A stretch of 64,000 nt of DNA from Anaeramoeba flamelloides (taxonomy: Eukaryota > Metamonada > Anaeramoebidae). The notes beneath the pieces were generated by a model, which saw nothing but the letters and a program-made list of their open reading frames with translations, searched no databases and was not told where the DNA came from. The stretch covers positions 1,736,001 to 1,800,000 of the forward strand of contig JANTQA010000047.1 in the NCBI GenBank assembly GCA_027625915.1. The letters run 5' to 3'. Below, piece after piece: positions 58,001 to 64,000 of this stretch. Both the position numbers and the translations under genes were made by a program. How positions within the stretch are numbered: the stretch's first letter is position 1; the number at the start of each line of letters is the position of its first letter.

Positions 58001-58624
58001 ATTAAGGCTTTCGTTTTGGTCGAGAAGGAAGTTGGTTGCAATTAATTCCAACGACATAATGCCTAATTTAAAAATGTCTAAGAGGATTTGCCCCCGAAAG
58101 CTGATCGTCCTCTGGCGGTGCTGTAATAAAGACTCTGCACTTGTAATTTGTTGCGAAAATTGCTCAACCAAGATCCCAAACGTTTTTAATCCCATCAAGT
58201 ACAGGGCTTGATCTTGGTTGGAAAAAAACACATCTGTCAACACATTGATGACCTGCTGTGAATTCTCCGGTTCCCAGCTGAGCTTTATTACAATCGCTAA
58301 TAATCTTTGGAACGAGACTTTGACATAATTAGTAACACCCTTGGATTTCTTGGTTAGAAAATTGATCGCTACCAATTTAATTACGACAAGATCCTGATCA
58401 GAAAAGACAGCATATTTTTCGATAATAATTTTTCTTAGCTGTGTTGACAAGTACAACTGTAAATGCGCACAATTCGTGTTATCCAAAAATTGCAAGATCT
58501 TGGATATGCTGTCCCTTGAATTAATAAATTCAATCAACGTTTCCTCGCTCTTGTTCCTTATTTGCTGTGATCGTGACTCATACACATTGATCGCTAATTC
58601 TTCTAAAGTGTTTAATTCTTCCAT
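55049..58624 (-). CDS. XPO7: Exportin-7-like nuclear transport receptor (RanBP16/XPO7 family)
   Basis: Single exon, 1191 residues, near the 1087 of the human protein. Residues 1-100 form the importin-beta N-terminal domain that binds RanGTP (NKSEETLIEFINSRDSISKI, HLQLYLSTQLRKII). HEAT-type helices fill the rest. Segments typical of exportin-7 are LQLPSCWANTIQSKDLLPLF with FLSSIRTSIYTDEQLKMESL, INKIINNLQIWSNSELILQR with TLSLFDKLTQPY, and YRTKFYHTITTLLFLDKDQK. Two low-complexity insertions, an N/E/D run (about 335-350) and a Ser run (about 797-815), account for the extra length. It should carry folded cargo through nuclear pores in a Ran-dependent way. The alternative exportin-4 fits less well because of the 'LPSCW' and 'WSNSE' blocks. 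Base composition is the least A/T-rich in the window. Confidence 0.93.
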   Translation of the reverse strand: MEELNTLEELAINVYESRSQQIRNKSEETLIEFINSRDSISKILQFLDNTNCAHLQLYLSTQLRKIIIEKYAVFSDQDLVVIKLVAINFLTKKSKGVTNYVKVSFQRLLAIVIKLSWEPENSQQVINVLTDVFFSNQDQALYLMGLKTFGILVEQFSQQITSAESLLQHRQRTISFRGQILLDIFKLGIMSLELIATNFLLDQNESLNQQQSTSGIEETLQLGTNALDLLSKCLSFDFLGSPYYLTQTTSDKFILQLPSCWANTIQSKDLLPLFFLMYLKVSKFRVKILQVLFFLSSIRTSIYTDEQLKMESLGNLISGTLEILLKYKDPNNNNENENDNNNQDNLNLLQKYINENQEFDEKNEDYDQSIIHGLARIIYKIKLNYQMKSLTQTEQFLPWIEEIANLTFSCFEMKMLHNAENYLLEFWGKLSASLRYVRNQDVAKTLKRVVHGVLVKWINFVLETISKEDVKTSNTFNNSSSNYNYNVNDNYEDNFDQDSFDLIFGSHSKPLSEESRFMITLEATTELGLCNYCETTKFVSELFKNAFESYKKLMSTKAGHPKCGKTAAILSILVTLFGSFVGSKDRKLIHMPDKDSLTEAAECDARLASLIFNLLEWNDSFILQSQHDGYEILETSFLLFLDMFRRAYVSPNSNSRNVIYQRLYQLTNIKNNIHLLKIFINKIINNLQIWSNSELILQRTLSLFDKLTQPYCAGTQLLYVEKIDNLFINHTEFKFPFIEKYSENRSYRTKFYHTITTLLFLDKDQKIIEQNFSVFVKPFEKIGEKILLLEQYSSSSSSSSSLSLSLSSTTNDKHQNYSKNDLKLILGLIKDLLGVVSATNSDRSYTLLFDWLYPDFFELFNEIILSFSNHSKIIIQILKLLSEISYNRYQRIAFESWSPNGVYLVKVLIKIVDAFSSKLAQTITNNVNNNFLNQLKDNNTIFKFLKLLLQILVRTMSGNYAPIGAFQVYSDNTLHNAIDSIITVVISLPQSTILNRLNLYETFISLIEILSKELIEYLIERNSKQFVLLIQLITQGFAITQNQFICDRCCMTIDSIVEFYFKMSNNKYLRNEKKIRLTQILNSHFENNPNLLKDIFNSVFNIVLFESKSENWAISKLFLSLILIEKEQFLQIKQSQINKLDNEEDKIKLEQIFDELVDGIENNLDRVNKSKFRNNLEKFVYDTKKFDLNEK

Positions 58625-59711
58625 TTTTGAGATGTTCGTGTGTTACTTATTCGTGTATTGATTTATCAATGGTTGGATAATATTTTGAGTTTGGTTGTTT
58701 TTGTTTGGGTTTTTATTTGCCTTAGTGCTTTGAAAGATAAGTGTTAACAGAATCTTGATGTATTTGAAAGAAAGCCAAGAAAAAAAATGATAAATATTGA
58801 CAATCGAGAAATTGGTTTTCAGGTTTTATAATAATCTTTGGAGTTTCAAAAATGGTTTGATTCGGAAAATCTTTTTACAAGAACATTATTGATTTTGTGA
58901 AAGAGTAAATTTTTCACCACAATTTTTACTTCTTGTAGATTTTTGTTGAATACATGAAAATTTTGAACTGTGTTTTTTAAAGTTAGAGTCAAAGTCAAAA
59001 AAAGGTCAAAAATTAAGTGTGTTGCTCTCAAGAGCAACTCTCGTTTATAGTGTGTCTTTCAAATGTAGACTAAAATTCTCGGAGTAAAATAGAATCATCA
59101 GTTGATTTTCATCAAGAAAAAATTATTGTATTAAAAAAAAATAACTGTCGTTATTTGTACGAATTTGAGGAAATAAGTAATATATTTTTCTAGATAGGGT
59201 GATATTTATATCACCCAGAAAGAAAAATATTTTGCTTGTTTTTGAAATAAATGAGTCTGATTGCGTGAGTTATTGTTTGTTGAAATGTGAAGATCTACAA
59301 TTAAAAAAAATTAAAAAAAATTAAAAACAATAAAAACATAATAAAAAGATATCTTGTTTAGATCTGTTTATTTTTGGTTGATAATAAAAAAGAAAAAAGT
59401 AATTATGTACAAATTATGTACAAAAATAAAAAAAAATTGGTTTTCTTGGTTTAATTTCAACTCTCTTTCTAGAATTTTTTCTTCTTTTATTCTCTTTTCT
59501 TTTTTTTGTTTTTTTTCTTTCTTTTTTTTTCTTTCTTCTTTTTCTTTTTCTTGTATTTTTTCTTTCTTATTTTGTTTATTTCTTTCTTCTTTCTTCTTCT
59601 TCTTTTCTTTTTTTCTTTCTTCCTTTTCTTTTTCTTTTTCTTCTTCTTCTTCTTCTCCTATTTCTTCTTTTTCTTTTTCTTTTTTTGTTTCCCTCTTTCT
59701 TTTGATTAAAC
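58625..59711. other. 5' flank of the exportin gene, with E/K-type simple sequence
   Basis: The first 500 bases upstream of the exportin start are less A/T-rich and probably hold its leader and promoter. A CT-rich tract at 59460-59700 (TTTCTTC/TTTTTC units) reads as an E/K-rich frame on the minus strand (59721-59368). It could be a low-complexity downstream exon of the decayed gene at 60273-60684, but splice phases did not match, so I treat it as simple sequence. A small hairpin, GTTGCTCT-CA-AGAGCAAC, lies at about 59019-59036. Confidence 0.45.
59182..59230. repeat. Short inverted repeat
   Basis: GGGTGATAT (59197-59205) and ATATCACCC (59208-59216) form a perfect 9-bp stem with a 2-base loop; ATATTTTTCT and AGAAAAATAT pair again outside. 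About 550 bp upstream of the exportin start. Confidence 0.6.
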
Positions 59712-60244
59712 TAAACCCCAATTCAAAATTTTTAACACACCAAAATTCGATTTGTGAAAAAAACCTTATTTAATCAATTCCAGAAGATTTAGCAAGTTAG
59801 AACCATTCACTAATTGAAATGTTAACACTTGTTTATAAATTACAATACTCACAAAACAATAAATAAATAATTATCAATACAAATAAATCATGGGTGTGTT
59901 AAAAATTTTGGAGAGAGCAAAACAAAAAATGCATTACTTAATTTGTTTAAATTCTATTAGGAATATTGATCGATCAAATGGTTAGATACTACCAACTAAT
60001 TTTATTTGAGTTCTTCTATTTGGAACAACTCAAATTTAACCCTAATATCAATGGTTGTAAAAAATTTTGATCGAACGAGATAAATAACGTGATTCAAACA
60101 ATGAAATGAAAACAAAAACTAAAAGATGAAAAAATGATTTTCATATTTTACAAAAATCAAAATTTTCTTCGATTTCAATGAAATTCTATGATTGTGATTG
60201 TCTGGAATGTTTTAGCTGTGTTGAAAATTTTGAATTTTAGTTTA
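59712..60244 (-). mobile_element. F1 MITE, full-length inverted copy
   Basis: Left TAAACCCCAATTCAAAATTT then TTAACACACC; right end TGTTGAAAATTTTGAATTTT then AGTTTA. 533 bp, with the closest relative at 52566-53100. It begins 28 bp inside the candidate intron of the decayed gene at 60273-60684. Confidence 0.9.
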
Positions 60245-60272
60245 GTTTATCGATAATTGATAAAATTCCTAC

Positions 60273-60684
60273 CTGACACAACAAATAGTGATTGTCTTTC
60301 ATTGCCAATATTTGGGAACATCTGCTTCAATGGAAAAGGTGGGACATTAGAACTAGGTGTCAAACAAATTATTGGTTTACTTGAATCATTCAATTTTTCT
60401 TACATTCAATGAATTTGGATTCTGATTATGAGTTTTATGCCTTTTCAAAATTTCTTTGTCTTCTTCGTCAATTCAACTTTTTCTTCATTTTGTTTTATCT
60501 TTTCTTTCTCCTGTCCCTTTTCGGTTTCATTTTCATTTCACTCACCCTTTTCATTTCTTTCTTCATCATTTTCCGAAAATTGATCTAAAACTATCATCAT
60601 CTGATCATCCTGTTGGATGTATTCCTTAGTTTTAAACCATAGTTGTTCGGGTATTTGAAATTCAGTGAGTCTCTTATTCTCCAT
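60273..60684 (-). pseudogene. Apparently decayed host gene, unknown family
   Basis: From ATG 60684 the frame reads MENKRLTEFQIPEQLWFKTK and DDQMMIVLDQFSENDEERN, then meets a stop at 60540-60538. The same frame continues NENETEKGQEKEKIKQNEEK. Coding-like sequence then shifts frame (DEEDKEILKRHKTHNQNPNS, about 60442-60383) and returns to the first frame for KPIICLTPSSNVPPFPLKQM and FPNIGNERQSLFVVSG, ending at a good CAG/GTAGGA donor (60272). Amino-acid variety and base composition are gene-like over the whole 410 bases. One stop and two compensating shifts suggest a young pseudogene; sequencing errors in A/T runs are an alternative. A GTGAGT at 60545 could instead be the true first donor, making this a short first exon. 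No family recognised. Confidence 0.5.
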
Positions 60685-61334
60685 TAATTTTAGTAAAAAT
60701 AAAATAATATTTAAAATTAATAAAAAAAATTCATTGTCTATTTTTTATTATTTTTAGATCTTTAAAGCTAGAAGAATTTTTGTATTCTTGAAAACTGTTT
60801 TAAAATAACGGACTCTTAACCAAAAAAGTTATTGTTTCTAAAATACAACATTTTTAAAAAGTTATTTTCTTTCTCCCTTTTAAACTCTCAAAATAGCAAA
60901 TACCCATTAATAAAAACATCTTTTGAATCCATTTTTTTCCATAAAAAAAAATAACTAGTTAAATAAGATCAATAGAAAATTCACATTTAGTCTATTACCA
61001 TGTATCTTCCTTTATTGAGAATAAGACACCATTTCAAAAAACTCAACTAGTTATTTCTTAAAAAAAAACAAAAAAAGATAAAAATTCAATAATACTCTAA
61101 ATCGGTAGAGTGTTATTTAACAAAGATCCTTTTTCAAGAAATAACCAATATAAATATGTTTTGAAAAATGGTTATTTCTTTTCATTTTTCTAGCTTAGGT
61201 TTCAAAAAAATAAAAACTGATATATTAAAAAATAATCCAGACAACATAATTAAATTTTGATATCTGGAAAAATTAAAATCAAATCCTAATTAGAACGATA
61301 AGCATTTTATTATGAACTCTAGTCAGAACCTACA
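60685..61334. other. Intergenic, no gene seen
   Basis: A/T-rich; short words ACTAGTTA and GTTATTTCTT recur (60955, 61048, 61171) without forming a clear element. Confidence 0.4.
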
Positions 61335-61780
61335 TAAAGTTCAATATAGTGAGGTAACTAGAGAATACTCAGTAAATAGTTTGATAACACAGCAGATCTA
61401 CCTATGTTGAAAAACAGACCGAAAGTTAATTAAAATGGGGTTTTTATAGAATAATCAGAAATTACTTGATAAATTATGGGTGAAGCTAACTTATTTGAAA
61501 AACAATCCATTTATTATGGAGGTTTGCTATGAATTTATACAATCATAATTTTGATCCTTGTTTTTTGATTGAGTGAATAGTCTTTTGAATAAGTACAATT
61601 CCATTTATCATCGTTCTAATAAATGTATAATTAGAATTTTCAAAAGTTTTATTATTAAATAAAAGAAATTATTAAAACTTTTTTTAATATTACAACAATT
61701 TTCCCAAATATTGACAATTAATAACAAAGTTTGGATTTTTTTTTTTTTTCAGGACCTGGTATGTTTTCAATACAAAATAT
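61335..61780 (+). repeat. R2 repeat, uninterrupted copy
   Basis: Collinear with the split copy at 29480-31060 (AATATAGTGAGGT, GGTTTGCTATGAATTTATA, AATATTGACAATTAATA) and free of the F1 insertions present there. No terminal repeats recognised. Confidence 0.6.
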
Positions 61781-61982
61781 TTTTTATAAGTAAAAAACTC
61801 ATAGAATTATCAAAAAAAAAAAAAACCTTTTAAGTCAAATTTAAAGTTTGAATCATCAATATTCACTTTAAAGTTGAAAAATATCTCTTTTAAAATTTAT
61901 CTAGTAATAAGGGTCAGTTCTTAAAATTTAATATTTTTTTTTTTATTTATATTCTTTCACAAAATCATTTTCCAGGGATTAC

Positions 61983-62564
61983 TAAACTATTTTTCAAAAA
62001 TAATGACTCCTTTTATAATGTTAATGAACGCTTTTTTGAGGGTTTTATCCTGTTTTCTTATCAAAAAAAATATTTTCAATATTGTAAATTTTTGTTTTTC
62101 TTTTTCTTTTTTATTTTCTTTTTTTTTGAAAATTTTTCCTTTTTTGTTGATTAGTTTTTTTTTTTATTACTTTTTTTTGATCCTTTTTTTTTTGCAAAAG
62201 AAAAAGTGTGAAAAAAAAAAAGATCTTTGAAAAGACCAATAATAACTAACAAAATTGAGATTATGTAATGTCTCACAATAAGGATTTAATTATTCGCAAA
62301 CAATCTTCATGTTGACTTTTTTTGAGTGAAAGTTTAGCAATAAAAAAATATCTAATGTATTTTTCAATAATTATAATTGAATTTTTTTTAGTTTTTGTTT
62401 TTATTTTTAATTATTAAAATATCAGACTTTTATTTATAAATAGAATGATTTAAAAGTGAATTACCAATCAGATTCGAAATTTAGTTATTCTTGAATACAA
62501 AAAGATATATATTTTTTTCCAATTTATTATTTCAGGTGAGTCAAAATTTTTGAAATGAAGTTTA
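61983..62564 (-). mobile_element. F3 MITE, full-length inverted copy
   Basis: Left TAAACTATTTTTCAAAAATA then ATGACTCC; right end complements TAAACTTCATTTCAAAAATT then TTGACTCACC. 582 bp. Matches 38050-38661 in reverse. The 75-codon frame at its left side (MTPFIMLMNAFLRVL) has a counterpart in the 38-kb copy, but both run into F/S-rich simple sequence. Confidence 0.85.
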
Positions 62565-64000
62565 TGTTTTCCAAATCTAAAAAACTTAAATTTCAAAAAC
62601 ATATAAAATTTCATTTTTTTAGGATCAATTGAAAATATTAGTTACATATGGAAATTTTGTTGGTTATACCAATATAATTATATAAATATCCAAATAATAT
62701 GACAAATGATAACCGCTTGAATTGTGGTAATGATTAAATAGTTTAAATTTGCTAATTTTCACTGGTTAGAAAATATCCATCGGAAAAAAAACTCCAAGTT
62801 GGAAAATATATAGAGAACATAACTGAAAACAAAATTCGAATTTTGATGTTAAAATTTAAAACCAAAATCCTTTTTAACAATTTAAAACATTTGAATATCT
62901 TTAAATTCATGAAAGGTGTTTGGGCTCTTTGGATTAAATTAAATTAGACAAAATTAATATGTAAAAAAATTAATTACCAAAGCTAATCAATTTACTAGTA
63001 TTTAAATACTTTCAAATATTTTTGAAAAAAAAAACGATTAAATAAAAGATTTAAACCTATTAAAACTGTTATTTTATAAATCTTATTACGAAATATTTAT
63101 CAAATTAAGATGATGTATGTAATTTTAAGCATTGGTTTAAAGGGGGGATCAGAAATAATTGGTTATATTTTTCAGTTAGTTTCTCAATTAAATTTCCAGA
63201 TATTTCAGACTTTTTTGATTTCTACATTGACCTTTGAGTTATAATTGATAACTTTTAGAATCCTTGATCAATATTCTTATTCAAATAGTTAATAATTACT
63301 TGGCGATTAAAAATTTTAAATTTTAAAGGGTAATAAATTGTTGAATAATTATTCATATTTTCAATTTATCATAAAAATAGAATTTTTTATGTGATTTCAA
63401 ATTTTGAATTTTATATTTGAAAGTTGTTTATTTTATTAAAGTTTTTTCAAATGTTAATAGAGTTCTTAATTTAACAAAAGTTCAAGTAAAGTTGATTAAT
63501 AAATACCCTTTTCAACTTTGGATAAATGAGATATCATTTTTAAAAACGTTTATTGTTTACAATTAATTTCTCAAATTAAAAATTTGATTCTTCTTTCTCT
63601 TTAAATTTTAGATTTGAAAACTCAAAAAAAAAAATATTCTAGAATACTTTTATTTTTTTGAAAAACACATTTAGAATAATTTTTGATATTTTTTCGAGGC
63701 AGATGAAATTAAAAAATATAATCTTATTTTAAAAAAAAATAATGTGAAATTTAATATTGAGTACTTAAAGATTAGAAAAAATAGATCATTTATTTTATTG
63801 ATCATAATTGATTACATTTCTTGCTATTGAAAAGATTATCTAATTTTTTTTTTCTTTAAAAATTTGGTGTATAATTAAATGAGCTGTCGTTATTTAAATA
63901 ATAAATACATAATACTATTCTTTTTTAGCTTATAATTATCTATTAAAAGATATTTTATTAAATTAAAAAGAATTTAAAAATCTAATAAATTATAGAAACT
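62565..64000. other. Window end, no gene seen
   Basis: A/T-rich with no open frame above background, no repeat shared with the rest of the window that I could recognise, and no RNA gene signature. Confidence 0.5.

Noticed and set aside
59368-59721. 117-codon E/K-rich minus-strand protein
   Set aside because: Pure simple sequence starting inside an F1 terminus; splice phases to the decayed gene at 60273 do not match.

Overview
The window reads as nuclear DNA of an AT-rich microbial eukaryote. Evidence: spliceosomal introns with GT(A/G)A donors and AG acceptors, importin-beta and SLC25 families, long homopolymers, E/K- and N-rich low-complexity stretches inside proteins, and dense short inverted-repeat transposons. 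My best guess is a free-living protist of the Anaeramoeba or Dictyostelium compositional type. That is inference from style; no marker gene settles it. I saw no rRNA, tRNA, CRISPR array or prokaryotic operon signal.

Layout: (1) 1-8747, minus: a large AGC kinase of the MAST/Greatwall/Rim15/IRE clade, two visible exons around a 3.9 kb intron, C terminus cut by the window edge. (2) 13935-20941, plus: an unrecognised membrane protein, probably two exons around a 5.9 kb intron. (3) 27961-32006, minus: a K/H-rich nuclear protein of the plant 'style cell-cycle inhibitor 1'/HEL117-like family, two exons, 3.0 kb intron. (4) 36157-42124, plus: a complete SLC25 mitochondrial carrier rebuilt from three exons (introns of 335 bp and 4.6 kb). 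(5) 47264-48649, plus: a coiled-coil protein. (6) 50493-52190, minus: a NADAR-domain protein with a long tail resembling three degenerate receiver domains. (7) 55049-58624, minus: a full-length exportin-7-like nuclear transport receptor. (8) 60273-60684, minus: an apparently decayed host gene.

The rest is mostly transposon debris. At least three short families (F1 about 530 bp, F2 about 700 bp, F3 about 600 bp) have different interiors but the same outermost motif, TAAAC(T/C)...(A/G)GTTTA, with TA as the probable target duplication, so one Tc1/mariner-type transposase may move them all. Further terminal-inverted-repeat elements lie at 13107, 15950, 22189, 23118, 25750, 29653, 32404, 35490 and 40275. 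Insertions are nested: an R1 element at 15950-18345 carries both an F1 and an F2, while its sister copy at 53290-54460 lacks both. Four large introns act as the main harbour for these elements; exons keep good splice sites and frames.

The genes do not form one pathway: signalling (kinase), nuclear transport (exportin), organelle transport (carrier), nuclear/RNA-linked (SCI1-like) and nucleotide/ADP-ribose chemistry (NADAR). The most novel items are the NADAR plus pseudo-receiver architecture, the shared-terminus MITE families with a natural empty site, and a near-perfect hairpin with 119 bp arms inside the carrier intron.
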